Assembly: GCA_046545795.1 (NCBI GenBank)
Contig: JBKGZD010000005.1
Span: 1-42,785 of the forward strand
DNA: 42,785 nt
Reading direction: 5' to 3'
Source: JAGXLC01 sp046545795
GTDB taxonomy: Bacteria > Bacteroidota > Bacteroidia > Bacteroidales > UBA12077
Shown piece after piece: positions 15,044-23,747 of this stretch. Each line of letters opens with the position of its first letter. The first letter of the stretch is position 1. Both the position numbers and the translations under genes were made by a program. The notes under the pieces are model-generated. The model searched no databases. It saw only the letters and a list, made by a program, of their open reading frames with translations, and had not been told where the DNA came from.

Positions 15044-16468
15044 TTAGAGATCGGTATTTTTTACCATTAGTTTTGGTTCCATCATTTCCTGGATGGAATA
15101 TTTTATTCCCTCCCGGCCAAAACCGGAATCTTTCATACCACCATAAGGCATATGATCTACCCTGAATGTGGGGACATCATTGATTATAATTCCACCGGCC
15201 TCTATTGTTTCAAAAGCATAGTTCATTTCATTAATTTTGTTGGTAAATACACCGGCTTGCAGTCCGTAATCAGAGTTATTGACTTCCTCTACAGCTTTTT
15301 CAAAATTTTGGAAAGGTTCTAATGTAACTACCGGACCAAAAATTTCAAGTGAGCACACCTTCATTTCCTGTTTTGTGTTTGTTAGTACAGTGGGTTCATA
15401 AAATCCACCTGTTTTATGACCGCCGGTTAATATTTTAGCACCGGCATTTACAGCATCATTTACCCAATCTTCTATTCTGTCTGCTTCTGATTGATCTATT
15501 AAGACTGATATGTCGGTATCTTCCTTCAAGGGGTCTCCTTGTTTCAGCGCTTTGACTTTTTCAGTGAATTTTGAGCTAAAAGCGTCAAAGATGTTTTTAT
15601 GAACATAGATTCTTTGGGTATGAATACAAACCTGGCCTGAGTAGGCAAATCCTCCAATAACACACTTTTCTATGGCCTTATCAATATCTGCTGTATCTGA
15701 AACAATCACACCGGCGTTACCCCCAAGTTCAAGAGCAATTTTTTTCTTCCCGCATTCTTGTTTCATGTTCCATCCTACGGAGGGAGAACCTGTGAATGAA
15801 AGCATTTTGATCCGCTCGTCAGTTACCAATTGATTGCCTGCTTCTCTGTTCATGGGTAAAACAGAAAATGCACCTTTTGGTAAATCTGTATTATGGATAA
15901 TTTCTGCAAGTTGTAGAACTGAGAGTGGCGTTGAACGTGCGGGTTTTATTATGATTGGATTTCCTGATGCTATAGCTGGTGCAATTTTATGAACTGCAAG
16001 ATTCATCGGAAAGTTGAACGGCGATATTCCCGCTATAAGTCCTACCGGGAAATGTTTGATTATACCTTCTTTTCCTGCTCCTTTTGCAGTCCAGTCTAAC
16101 GAGATATATTCTTTCGGGAGTCTTTTTGATTCTTCTGCTGCAATAATAAAACCTTGCGTAGCACGGTCAATTTCACCGTAAGCATATTTTAAAGGTTTCC
16201 CTGATTGCATAGCCAGGGTTTTGGCCAGCTTGTCCCGTTGGTGCTTTATCTCCTCTGAAATAGCCATAAGTATTTCATAACGCTTATATGAGGGGAGGTT
16301 TTTCATCTTCACTTCAGCTTCTTTACCTTTTTCAATGCTTTCATCGAGTTCTTCCTTACCGGACAGGTAAGTTTTTGCAAATTTCTTCCCTGTGTAAGGG
16401 TTAATAACCTCAAGCTCTTTATCTGTTTTTATAAATTCGCCTGCTTTATATATTTTTTGTGCTTCCAT
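15044..16468 (-). CDS. NAD(P)-dependent aldehyde dehydrogenase superfamily protein
   Basis: A 474-residue PF00171 enzyme that oxidises an aldehyde to the acid through a Cys thioester. The conserved residues are present: N152 in the SPFNFP motif, IIIKPARSTP for cofactor binding, FTGSPSVGW, the general base E247 in LELGG, and the nucleophile C281 in SGQVCIHTQR. The SGQVCI(H)TQRIYV form recalls lactaldehyde/glyceraldehyde-3-phosphate type members, but the substrate cannot be told from sequence alone. There is no CoA-acylating domain. It is the first gene before engB on the minus strand and has a perfect -7 box 27 bases upstream. Confidence 0.88.
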   Translation of the reverse strand: MEAQKIYKAGEFIKTDKELEVINPYTGKKFAKTYLSGKEELDESIEKGKEAEVKMKNLPSYKRYEILMAISEEIKHQRDKLAKTLAMQSGKPLKYAYGEIDRATQGFIIAAEESKRLPKEYISLDWTAKGAGKEGIIKHFPVGLIAGISPFNFPMNLAVHKIAPAIASGNPIIIKPARSTPLSVLQLAEIIHNTDLPKGAFSVLPMNREAGNQLVTDERIKMLSFTGSPSVGWNMKQECGKKKIALELGGNAGVIVSDTADIDKAIEKCVIGGFAYSGQVCIHTQRIYVHKNIFDAFSSKFTEKVKALKQGDPLKEDTDISVLIDQSEADRIEDWVNDAVNAGAKILTGGHKTGGFYEPTVLTNTKQEMKVCSLEIFGPVVTLEPFQNFEKAVEEVNNSDYGLQAGVFTNKINEMNYAFETIEAGGIIINDVPTFRVDHMPYGGMKDSGFGREGIKYSIQEMMEPKLMVKNTDL

Positions 16469-16494
16469 AATTAAAATTTTTAATTCTCGTTCAG

Positions 16495-16502
16495 CAAAGG
16501 TA
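16495..16502 (-). promoter_or_regulatory. -7 element of the aldehyde dehydrogenase gene
   Basis: TACCTTTG on the minus strand is an exact match to TAnnTTTG, 27 bases before the ATG. No good -33 box was seen. Confidence 0.4.
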
Positions 16503-16710
16503 CAATTTTGGTAATATTTTTTATTTTTATTCTCGTTTAAAATGTTGGATTGTGATTACATGATAAATCGATTATAATTCTGCATTTGAATAATACGTTG
16601 TTTGTATTTCTGTTAATTCACGAATTCTTTCTATTACCGTACAGAAAAACTGTTTTTTGTATTTTAGCAGTCAATGTTTATGGTGGAGAAATGACCAAAT
16701 ACTTTTATTT

Positions 16711-18342
16711 ATGAAGCATAAAAGATTACTTTTGTTGACTGGATTGACCGGTGTTTTGTTAGCGCTTCCCTGGTTTGAATATTTTTCTGGTATAATTTTA
16801 TTAATAGCTTTTGTACCTCTTCTTTTTGTGGAAGATTACCTGTTTTTGAAAAAAGATGTCAACAGGCCATACCTGGCGTTTGGATATGCTTTGACTGCCT
16901 TTTTTATTTGGAATGTTCTTTCTACTTTCTGGATAGCCAAAATTTCGTTTGGAGGTGCATTTATTGTTATTCTGTTTAATTCCTTTCTCCTTGCATTGGT
17001 GTTTTTCTTATACCATCTCACTAAAAGAAATCTGGGACGTAATTTTGGAAATTTTTCACTGTTGGTTTATTGGATTGGCTGGGAGTATCTTTTCATGAAT
17101 GCTGAGATTACATGGCCATGGCTGAACCTTGGAAATGGTTTTGCCAAGGATGTTGGCCTTATTCAGTGGTATGAATTTACCGGTGTTTTGGGTGGAACAT
17201 TATGGATTTTGGTGATCAATCTTGTTTTATTCAATATTCTTAAATACTACATTGTAAATAAGAGCATAAGAGCTCAACTTGGGCAGGTTTTATTTTTCTT
17301 TATACTTCTTTTTTTGCCAATAACGGTTTCGTTGATTGCTTTTAACTCCTACCGGATAAACACTAAACCTGTAAAAATAGGGATACTTCAGCCAAATATT
17401 GATCCTTATGATGAAAAATTTGAAAAATTGTCTCAGGCCAAGCAGACACGCATAATGTTGAATCTTGCTGATAGTGTTGTAGATTCCCACATGGATTATC
17501 TTGTAGGGCCTGAAACAGTTTTATCAAAAGTCAACCTGGATAGTCTTGACCAGCATGAAAGTATTCATTCTTTTGACAACCTTGTCCAAGAATATCCAGA
17601 CCTGCACATTATTCTTGGTATAGATGGATACAGGAACTTTCAAACCAAAGCTGAAGCACCACCAACGGCCAGGCAAAGAGATGATGCACAAGGATTATAT
17701 TCTGTATATAATTCTTCAATTCAAATTGATACTTCCCGTAAATATCCTGTTTATCATAAATCCAGGCTGGTTTCCGGGGTTGAAAAAATGCCATACGTGT
17801 CTCATGTTGGGTTTTTTGAAAACTTCATCTTAGATATTGGTGGAACCAAAGGGAGCAAGACAGTGCAGAAAACCCGGGAAAATTTTTCCAGCATTGATTC
17901 AGAGACCAGTGTTGCTCCGATTATTTGTTATGAGTCCGTTTTTGGAGAATATGTCAGTAGCTATGTCAGGAAAGGGGCTGATGTTATTTTTATACTTACA
18001 AATGATGGCTGGCTCAGGAGTCCGGGATACATGCAACACCTGCACTTTGCAAGGCTCAGAGCTATTGAGACAAGAAGAGATATTGCCCGCTCTGCAAATA
18101 CCGGGATATCGGCCTTTATAAATCAAAAGGGAGAGTTGCTGAAAACAACTGAATGGTGGGAAAGAAATGCTCTTAAAGGCACTCTAAATGCCAATAATGA
18201 ACAAACTTTTTATGTTGAATACGGGGATTATATAGGAAGAGTCAGTACTTTTCTGGCTGTGTTTGCGTTATTATACTTAATAGCGAAAGTGTTAATGAGA
18301 AGCACCAAAAATGCTGAGAAGCTTTTGAGACTGAGAGAATAG
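16711..18342 (+). CDS. lnt: apolipoprotein N-acyltransferase
   Basis: This inner-membrane enzyme adds the third acyl chain to lipoproteins. The ATG at 16711 gives 543 residues starting MKHKRLLLLTGL; a TTG at 16657 would add 18 residues in front of the first membrane helix and is unlikely. About six membrane segments fill the first 210 residues, then comes a nitrilase-like periplasmic domain (about 220-510) and a final membrane helix. The catalytic triad regions are visible: GPETVL for Glu, YHKSRLVSGVEKMPY for Lys, and PIICYESVFGEY for Cys. It is consistent with the lipoprotein at 22735 and with a diderm envelope. A SRAP gene follows after 37 bases. Confidence 0.92.
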   Translation: MKHKRLLLLTGLTGVLLALPWFEYFSGIILLIAFVPLLFVEDYLFLKKDVNRPYLAFGYALTAFFIWNVLSTFWIAKISFGGAFIVILFNSFLLALVFFLYHLTKRNLGRNFGNFSLLVYWIGWEYLFMNAEITWPWLNLGNGFAKDVGLIQWYEFTGVLGGTLWILVINLVLFNILKYYIVNKSIRAQLGQVLFFFILLFLPITVSLIAFNSYRINTKPVKIGILQPNIDPYDEKFEKLSQAKQTRIMLNLADSVVDSHMDYLVGPETVLSKVNLDSLDQHESIHSFDNLVQEYPDLHIILGIDGYRNFQTKAEAPPTARQRDDAQGLYSVYNSSIQIDTSRKYPVYHKSRLVSGVEKMPYVSHVGFFENFILDIGGTKGSKTVQKTRENFSSIDSETSVAPIICYESVFGEYVSSYVRKGADVIFILTNDGWLRSPGYMQHLHFARLRAIETRRDIARSANTGISAFINQKGELLKTTEWWERNALKGTLNANNEQTFYVEYGDYIGRVSTFLAVFALLYLIAKVLMRSTKNAEKLLRLRE

Positions 18343-18379
18343 TGCGCAATTTTTTGTTTATTCAAAAATATACATACTT

Positions 18380-19168
18380 ATGTGCGGAAGATATGTTGAA
18401 GTTCAGAAAGTTGAAGTAATTGAGCAGAGGTTCAATGTTTCCGCTCCTTCCGGGTTAGGATATCAACCCAGCTATAATATTTCTCCAGGACAGTTTGCTC
18501 CTGTGATTACAAATGATAATCCTTCAGAATTACAATTGTTTCAATTTGGTTTAACTCCTTTTTGGGCAAAGAAGCCAATGTACTTATTTAATGCGAGAGC
18601 TGAGGGTGATAAAAATAAAGACAATAACCCGGCTTATTCAGGGTCAAAGGAAATTTTCAGGAAACCTGCTTTCAGAAAACAGATCCGTTCCCAACGATGT
18701 CTGGTTATCGCTGATGCATTTATTGAAGGATCTACAGAAGAAGGACTAAGTAAACCATACGTTGTCTATCTACGTAATTCTAATCGACCCTTTGCTTTTG
18801 CCGGAATATGGGATTCCTGGGGAAACAGCGAAACCGGCGATATTCTGAACACTTTTTCAATTATTACGACTGTTGCCAATTCTTTAATTCAGAAATTGCC
18901 TCATCATCGTTCACCTGTAATTTTGTCCCGCGAAGATGAGAAACGCTGGCTAAGTTCAGATATTTCCCTTGAGGAGACGCTTGAGATGTTAAAACCATAT
19001 CCCCCGGAGCTTATGAATGCCTATCCCATATCCTCCCGGGTTAAAAACCCCAAAGAAGAAGGAAGACATCTCCTTGAGCCTACAGGAAATCCAGTAGAAC
19101 CAGAACAACATTTTGATGTTAAGAAAGGATTGAGAAAAGAGGGAATGGGAAATAGAAAACGAAAATAA
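18380..19168 (+). CDS. SRAP domain protein (YedK/HMCES family), abasic-site DNA shield
   Basis: A 262-residue SOS-response-associated peptidase family protein. Relatives form a covalent thiazolidine link between Cys2 and abasic sites in single-stranded DNA. The start MCGRYV puts the required Cys at position 2 and so fixes the ATG. Other conserved parts are YNISPGQFAPVI, FGLTPFWA, the FNARAE motif with Asn and Glu, and the active-site His in HHRSPVIL. The C-terminal tail is basic. It follows lnt closely and precedes a secreted peptidase, so a shared transcript is possible without functional meaning. Confidence 0.93.
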   Translation: MCGRYVEVQKVEVIEQRFNVSAPSGLGYQPSYNISPGQFAPVITNDNPSELQLFQFGLTPFWAKKPMYLFNARAEGDKNKDNNPAYSGSKEIFRKPAFRKQIRSQRCLVIADAFIEGSTEEGLSKPYVVYLRNSNRPFAFAGIWDSWGNSETGDILNTFSIITTVANSLIQKLPHHRSPVILSREDEKRWLSSDISLEETLEMLKPYPPELMNAYPISSRVKNPKEEGRHLLEPTGNPVEPEQHFDVKKGLRKEGMGNRKRK

Positions 19169-19268
19169 TCAAATCGGGCCTCTTTTTTTAAATACCTTAT
19201 ATTATTTTTTGGTTAAACCTTATAGCCTTTTTACTTATCAAAGATTAAAAATAATAAACTCGTTTATC

Positions 19269-21818
19269 ATGAAAACTATATTCCTTACTTTCTTTTCTGT
19301 ATTTTTTTGTTTTTCTGTTTATGCTCAATCAGATAAATCATATTTTTTTATTGAAGAAGAAAACTTTAATTCGGATTTACCTTTTCCAGGTGAAGTGAGT
19401 GGACATAATTTTGGTGAATGGCATTTTTCACATGAGAATATCATACACTACCTAAAAACACTCACCGAAAAATCGGACAGACTCACAATGATAGAATATG
19501 GGAGGACCCATGAAAACCGGCCACTGTACCTTCTAATGGCAACATCAGCAGGCAATCAGAATGATCTTGAGACCATCAGGAAAAATCACCTTCAAAATAT
19601 TTTTTCACCGGAAGATTCTTCAGATGATTCACCGCTCGTTTTATGGCTGGGTTATAGTGTGCATGGTAATGAAACCAGTCCGGCACATGCTTCAATGTTA
19701 ACAGCATACTATCTTGCAGCTTCTCAGTCTGAAAAAGTTAAAAATATTTTAGACAGCACAGTTGTATTGATTGATCCATGTCTTAATCCCGATGGTTTTA
19801 ACAGGGCGACTACCTGGAGTAACATGAACTCTCACAAAACAGATGTTACTCACCCTTCAAATCGTCAGTTTAATGAAGACTGGCCAGGAGGAAGAACAAA
19901 CCATTATTGGTTCGATTTGAATCGTGACTGGCTACCTGCACAACACCCTGAAAGCCAATCCAGGTTAGACATGTTCCATAAGTGGAAACCCCATGTAACT
20001 ACCGATCATCACGAAATGGGGTCAAGTTCAACATTTTTCTTTCAGCCGGGTGTACCGGAAAGGGTTAATCCACTTACACCAGATAAGAACCAGGTGCTTA
20101 CTAAAGAAATATCAAAGTTTCATGCAAAAGCACTGGATAATATTGGAACACTTTATTTTAGTGAAGAAGGATTTGATGATTACTACTATGGGAAAGGTTC
20201 AACTTATCCTGATGTAAATGCTTCAATAGGTATTTTATTTGAGCAGGCAAGGGTATTGGGCAAGGCTGTTGAGACATCTCATGGAATGCTCACCTTCGCA
20301 GAAGCAATACGTAATCAGTTTACTGTGTCGGTTTCTACCCTTGAAGGTTCATTTGAAAAGCGTAAAGAATTACAGCAATTCCAGAAGGACTTTTATAGAA
20401 ATGCCAAAAGAGAAGCTGAAGAGGCAGATGTAAAAGCATATGTATTCGGTGATGAGAAAGATCCTGTAAAATTGAATCATTTCCTGGAATTATTAGATAA
20501 TCATGATATTAATGTCTATAATTTAAACCAAAAACTGGAGATAGAGGGTAAGAGTTTTAAGCCGGAATCAGCTTATATTGTCCCTGTTAAGCAGAATCAA
20601 TATAGGATAATAAACAGTATGTTCGAGCAACAAACTGAATATGAGGACAGTATATTTTATGATATTTCAACCTGGACAATGCCACTGGCTTTTGACTTAG
20701 ATTATGCTGAGCTTACAGGTAAATCTTTTGACAAAAGATATTTAGGTGATCTTCTGGATGATCCTGAGTATCCTAAGGGAGAAGTGAAAGGAGGACAAAG
20801 TTCAGTGGGTTATGTTGCTGATGGGAGCAGCTATAATATTCATGCATTTCTATACCAGTTGTTAGATAACGATATTATTGCAAAAGTTGCCGAAAATTCT
20901 TTTAAAACTATGGTTGATTCTGAAGAATATGAGTTTAATAACGGAAGTATTTTCATTCCCGCTGCAAAGCAGGATATGAGTGATGATGAATTATACCAAA
21001 CTTTAAGTGAAGAGGCTGAACAATACGGAGTAGAATTATTGAGCTTACAAACAGGATTGTCTGTTGATGGAGTGGATATGGGAAGCTGGAGAATGAGCCC
21101 GGTTGAAAAGCCAGAAATTTTGTTAATTACAGGAAGCGGTATAAGTAGTTACTCCACAGGAGAAATATGGCATCTTTTGGATAACCGTATGGACATTCCG
21201 GTTGTAATGGCTAAAAACGACCGGATTTCCCGGGTAAATCTTGACGACTTCAATACGATTGTTCTTCCTTCAGGAAGCTATAACTGGAGTGAGAATATGA
21301 AAGAAAGGTTTAAAAGATGGGTAAGAAAAGGAGGGGTTGTTATCTCAATTTCCCGTGCAAACAGGATGCTTGAAGATATGGATTTGGTGGATTGGGAAGA
21401 AAAGAATGAAGAGGAGGATACTACAGAGGAATTTTTATCATACGATTCCAGGAGCCAACGCAGAAGATCAGAATCTGTAAGTGGTGTAATCTTAAATAGC
21501 TCAATAGATCCTACTCATCCGGTTTGTTACGGGATGAGTGCATCATCTATGCCTGTTTTTAAAAACAACAATTATTTTATTGAGATTTCAGAGGATCCTT
21601 ATGCAACTCCAATGAGAATAGGCGAAGAACCGCTTTTAAGTGGATACTTGTCTTCAAAAAATCTAAAAAGAATCGAAAATACTGCTTGGTGTCTTGTTAA
21701 AAATCCTGGCAGGGGGACCATTATATCATTTGTTGATAGCCCAAATTTCAGGGGATTTTGGTATGGAACAAACAAAGTTTTCCTGAATTCTATTTTCTTT
21801 GGGCAGCATGTAAACTAA
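19269..21818 (+). CDS. secreted M14-family zinc carboxypeptidase
   Basis: With ATG at 19269 the protein has 849 residues and a clean signal peptide (MKTIFLTFFSVFFCFSVYAQ); the upstream TTG at 19209 is unlikely. The zinc site is HGNE (H132 and E135), with a third ligand His in TDHHEMGS (H247 or H248), and the catalytic Glu is in GILFEQARVLG (about E325), as in carboxypeptidase A. Long C-terminal parts (about 400-849) include a region like a class I glutamine amidotransferase fold (ILLITGSGISSYSTGE, TIVLPSGSYNW), as in other large Bacteroidota M14 proteins. No T9SS sorting domain or lipobox is seen, so it is likely periplasmic. The peptide substrate is unknown. A strong terminator follows. Confidence 0.88.
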   Translation: MKTIFLTFFSVFFCFSVYAQSDKSYFFIEEENFNSDLPFPGEVSGHNFGEWHFSHENIIHYLKTLTEKSDRLTMIEYGRTHENRPLYLLMATSAGNQNDLETIRKNHLQNIFSPEDSSDDSPLVLWLGYSVHGNETSPAHASMLTAYYLAASQSEKVKNILDSTVVLIDPCLNPDGFNRATTWSNMNSHKTDVTHPSNRQFNEDWPGGRTNHYWFDLNRDWLPAQHPESQSRLDMFHKWKPHVTTDHHEMGSSSTFFFQPGVPERVNPLTPDKNQVLTKEISKFHAKALDNIGTLYFSEEGFDDYYYGKGSTYPDVNASIGILFEQARVLGKAVETSHGMLTFAEAIRNQFTVSVSTLEGSFEKRKELQQFQKDFYRNAKREAEEADVKAYVFGDEKDPVKLNHFLELLDNHDINVYNLNQKLEIEGKSFKPESAYIVPVKQNQYRIINSMFEQQTEYEDSIFYDISTWTMPLAFDLDYAELTGKSFDKRYLGDLLDDPEYPKGEVKGGQSSVGYVADGSSYNIHAFLYQLLDNDIIAKVAENSFKTMVDSEEYEFNNGSIFIPAAKQDMSDDELYQTLSEEAEQYGVELLSLQTGLSVDGVDMGSWRMSPVEKPEILLITGSGISSYSTGEIWHLLDNRMDIPVVMAKNDRISRVNLDDFNTIVLPSGSYNWSENMKERFKRWVRKGGVVISISRANRMLEDMDLVDWEEKNEEEDTTEEFLSYDSRSQRRRSESVSGVILNSSIDPTHPVCYGMSASSMPVFKNNNYFIEISEDPYATPMRIGEEPLLSGYLSSKNLKRIENTAWCLVKNPGRGTIISFVDSPNFRGFWYGTNKVFLNSIFFGQHVN

Positions 21819-21835
21819 TATTTGGTTAGAAAAGT

Positions 21836-21888
21836 AAAAAACACCGATGATTTAAGTTATTTGTAATATAACATCATCGGTGTTTTTT
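21836..21888. terminator. bidirectional rho-independent terminator
   Basis: A perfect 16-bp stem (AAAAAACACCGATGAT with its complement ending in six T), loop of 21 bases. It lies between the M14 gene and the convergent TM1266-like gene, and the A/T runs on both sides let it act in both directions. Confidence 0.85.
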
Positions 21889-21960
21889 ATTAAAAATCGT
21901 GCACAACAGTCGTTGAATAAATTGAGTGCAGGGTAACTGCATTATAAAAATGTAGCAGTA

Positions 21961-22218
21961 TTAAAGGGAAAAATCCATTTTTTGGGTTTGTGTTCCTTCA
22001 ATGGATTCCAGTTTCTTCTCCAGATTGTCCATTTCTGACTGAATACCAGTTAACTCCAGTAAGATTAAGCCTTCTTCACTTAACGTGTCATCACCTACTT
22101 CATGTAATCCTAACCTTGTTTTTATGGTTGAACCATACTGTGTTAGAATTTTTTGTACTTCTCCGGCTTCCTTTTTTCTGTCTGTTATCAGAATTCCTAA
22201 AATTCTTTTTTGTGTCAT
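21961..22218 (-). CDS. small TM1266-like regulator paralog 1
   Basis: The ATG at 22218 gives 85 residues beginning MTQKRILGILITDR; a GTG at 22242 would add eight residues that the related genes lack. The sequence pattern is a short beta strand, a V/I DR motif, a helix, then TRLGLHE, a GLILLELTG strand, a helix, and IEG...MDF at the end. This matches the ferredoxin-like (ACT/NikR C-terminal) fold of the TM1266 family of putative iron-only hydrogenase regulators. It is very close in layout to the next gene and to the 82-residue protein before the TonB/HydG genes. No DNA-binding domain is present, so a ligand-binding or adaptor role is likely. Paralogy is seen by eye; function is inferred. Confidence 0.65.
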   Translation of the reverse strand: MTQKRILGILITDRKKEAGEVQKILTQYGSTIKTRLGLHEVGDDTLSEEGLILLELTGIQSEMDNLEKKLESIEGTQTQKMDFSL

Positions 22219-22295
22219 AATTTCAGTTTTTTTGGGTTTCACATATTATTTCTGCATTCTATATTCAGGCTATTTCTTGTTGTTGAATTTTTTAG

Positions 22296-22553
22296 TTAAT
22301 AACGGAAGTCCATTGTTTTTACTTCTATTCCCCTGATTTCCCCAAGCCTATTTTCAAATTTTTCCCATTCTCTCGTACTTCCTTTCAGTTTCAGGATTAT
22401 GAAAGCTTTTCTGCTGCTTATTTCAGGGGTTAATTCATGAAAACCCAGCCGGGTTTCTATGAGGGATGCAAATTCACTTAAAGCTGATTGCACCTGGTTT
22501 GATGCTTTAATCCTGTCTAAAACATTGATACCTATTATCTTAATTTTTTTCAT
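22296..22553 (-). CDS. small TM1266-like regulator paralog 2
   Basis: Eighty-five residues with the same length and pattern as its neighbour: KIIGINVLDR, a helix, ETRLGFHEL, AFIILKLKG, a helix, and IRGIEVKTMDF. It is the first gene of the minus-strand pair (77 bases before paralog 1) and diverges from the TlpA-like lipoprotein over a 181-base gap. Its leader contains a 30-base sequence almost identical to the leader of the acyl-CoA reductase gene at 42217. The family link to hydrogenase regulators rests on similarity to the protein at 23499, which sits beside hydG. Confidence 0.65.
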   Translation of the reverse strand: MKKIKIIGINVLDRIKASNQVQSALSEFASLIETRLGFHELTPEISSRKAFIILKLKGSTREWEKFENRLGEIRGIEVKTMDFRY

Positions 22554-22562
22554 ATTGTTATC

Positions 22563-22592
22563 TTTAATTTTTTATAGGTCTTATGGACGTTT
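22563..22592 (-). promoter_or_regulatory. conserved leader element, copy A
   Basis: Thirty bases, 27 of them identical to 42227-42256. The core on the plus strand is GGTC(A/T)TATGGACGTTT. Both copies end nine bases before the ATG of a minus-strand gene. It may be a shared promoter (perhaps for an alternative sigma factor) or an operator. The A/T-rich half nearest the ATG is less informative because such leaders are common here. Confidence 0.5.
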
Positions 22593-22647
22593 TGTACATT
22601 TTAATTGCATAAGCTTTATAAATATATTAAAAAAAGCGTAAAAAATG

Positions 22648-22655
22648 TATATTTG
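22648..22655 (+). promoter_or_regulatory. -7 element for the TlpA-like lipoprotein gene
   Basis: TATATTTG is an exact TAnnTTTG match, 79 bases before the ATG at 22735. No clear -33 box is seen. Confidence 0.4.
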
Positions 22656-22701
22656 CCAGTAAAGGATTTTAATATCCTAAAATATTAAATAAAGAATATT
22701 A

Positions 22702-22720
22702 ATTCATTCTGAGAACGAAT
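22702..22720. promoter_or_regulatory. operator-like dyad in the leader of the lipoprotein gene
   Basis: ATTCATTCT-G-AGAACGAAT is a 19-base dyad with eight of nine positions paired. It lies between the -7 box and the start codon, where a repressor could act. Confidence 0.35.
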
Positions 22721-22734
22721 AAAAATATAAACTT

Positions 22735-23295
22735 ATGAAAAAACTGGTTTTATTTGCTTTGGTCCCCGTACTGTTGATTAGTTGCAGAAATAATGAAAGC
22801 TCCCGGGAAAAAGAGACTGAACAGAAGAAAGAAGACACTTCCGACGTAAAAGAAAGTACTTTAATAAGTGTAGGACAGAATGTTCCTCAATTTTCATTTG
22901 AAACTATTGAGGGTGAGGCTTATACTGTTTCTGAGCTGGAAGGAAATATTGTATTGTTGAATTTTTTTGCTACATGGTGTCCTTCATGCATGGAAGAAAT
23001 GCCTGCTCTCCAGGAAAAGGTATGGGAAAAATACAAAGACCATGAAAACTTTTTTATGGTAAGTATTGGAAGAGAACATAATATGGATGAGATGAAAAAA
23101 TTCCAGGAAAAAGAGGGTTATACCTTTAATTTTGCCCCGGATACCGGGCGAGTCATATACAACAAATTTGCTGAGAAGTATATTCCACGAAATGTTGTGG
23201 TTGGAGAGGACGGTAAAATTATTTATCAATGTACTGGTTACGATGAGGATGATTTTGAAGAAATGCTCAATCTTTTAGATGAGAAATTAGATTAA
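22735..23295 (+). CDS. TlpA/ResA-like thioredoxin-fold lipoprotein
   Basis: A 186-residue lipoprotein. The N-terminus MKKLVLFALVPVLLISC has a lipobox with the lipidated Cys at 17, followed by a charged linker. From about residue 45 it is a thioredoxin fold with FFATWCPSC (C82 and C85) and a later cis-Pro region near KYIPRNVVV. TlpA/ResA-type proteins reduce disulfides in the periplasm, for example in cytochrome or enzyme maturation. It is divergent from the TM1266-like pair and is followed by a terminator, so it is probably a single-gene transcript placed inside the hydrogenase-maturation island. Any link to hydrogenase is positional only. Confidence 0.88.
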   Translation: MKKLVLFALVPVLLISCRNNESSREKETEQKKEDTSDVKESTLISVGQNVPQFSFETIEGEAYTVSELEGNIVLLNFFATWCPSCMEEMPALQEKVWEKYKDHENFFMVSIGREHNMDEMKKFQEKEGYTFNFAPDTGRVIYNKFAEKYIPRNVVVGEDGKIIYQCTGYDEDDFEEMLNLLDEKLD

Positions 23296-23328
23296 GTAAA
23301 GGCGACAGATACCTGGCGGAAAGAATAG

Positions 23329-23390
23329 AAGTCCATTCCAAAGACTATTAGCTAAGATGTGGTTGATGATTTTTGGGATGGACTTTTTTT
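23329..23390 (+). terminator. terminator after the TlpA-like gene
   Basis: AAGTCCATTCCAAA pairs with TTTGGGATGGACTT (14 pairs, one G-U) around a 29-base loop and is followed by further T residues. It separates the lipoprotein from the HydG operon. Confidence 0.65.
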
Positions 23391-23406
23391 ACGGAAGAAT
23401 ATTTTG

Positions 23407-23414
23407 TATATTTG
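23407..23414 (+). promoter_or_regulatory. -7 element of the TM1266-TonB-hydG operon
   Basis: TATATTTG is an exact consensus match just after the terminator and 85 bases before the ATG at 23499. The same octamer occurs upstream of the lipoprotein gene. Confidence 0.4.
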
Positions 23415-23484
23415 TGAAATAATTAACAGTAGATACTGAGAAACGGATACGTTCTGTTTCAAGGTTAAAGAAACAATCTAATCC

Positions 23485-23489
23485 GGAGG
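23485..23489 (+). promoter_or_regulatory. Shine-Dalgarno GGAGG before the TM1266 gene
   Basis: GGAGG nine bases before ATG 23499. It is one of only three clear cases noticed in the window. Confidence 0.5.
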
Positions 23490-23498
23490 AAAAAACTG

Positions 23499-23747
23499 AT
23501 GGAAAAGAGAATCGGAACCGCCATTATTCGTATAGTCGATAGACAAAATGTAGATTATCTTAATTCCATTCTTTCTAATCATGCTTCTTTAATTATAGGG
23601 CGTCAGGGCTTACCAAGAATAGACGGGACAAGTCTTATTTCACTTGTTTTAGAGGGCACTACTGATGAGATTGGTTCTTTAACCGGACAGATAGGCCGGC
23701 TGGAAGGTATTGAGATAAAATCAGTATTGCTTAAAAACAGTGAATGA
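23499..23747 (+). CDS. TM1266-family putative iron-only hydrogenase system regulator
   Basis: An 82-residue protein of the TM1266 type, a NikR-C/ACT-like fold found beside hydE/hydF/hydG genes in many anaerobes. Visible parts are IGTAIIRIVDRQ, the SLIIGRQGLPR loop, SLISLVLEGT, and LEGIEIKSVLL at the end. There is no DNA-binding domain. Its stop codon overlaps the ATG of the TonB receptor (ATGATGA), and hydG follows that gene after only 19 bases, which supports the family assignment. How it controls hydrogenase genes is not known. Confidence 0.8.
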   Translation: MEKRIGTAIIRIVDRQNVDYLNSILSNHASLIIGRQGLPRIDGTSLISLVLEGTTDEIGSLTGQIGRLEGIEIKSVLLKNSE

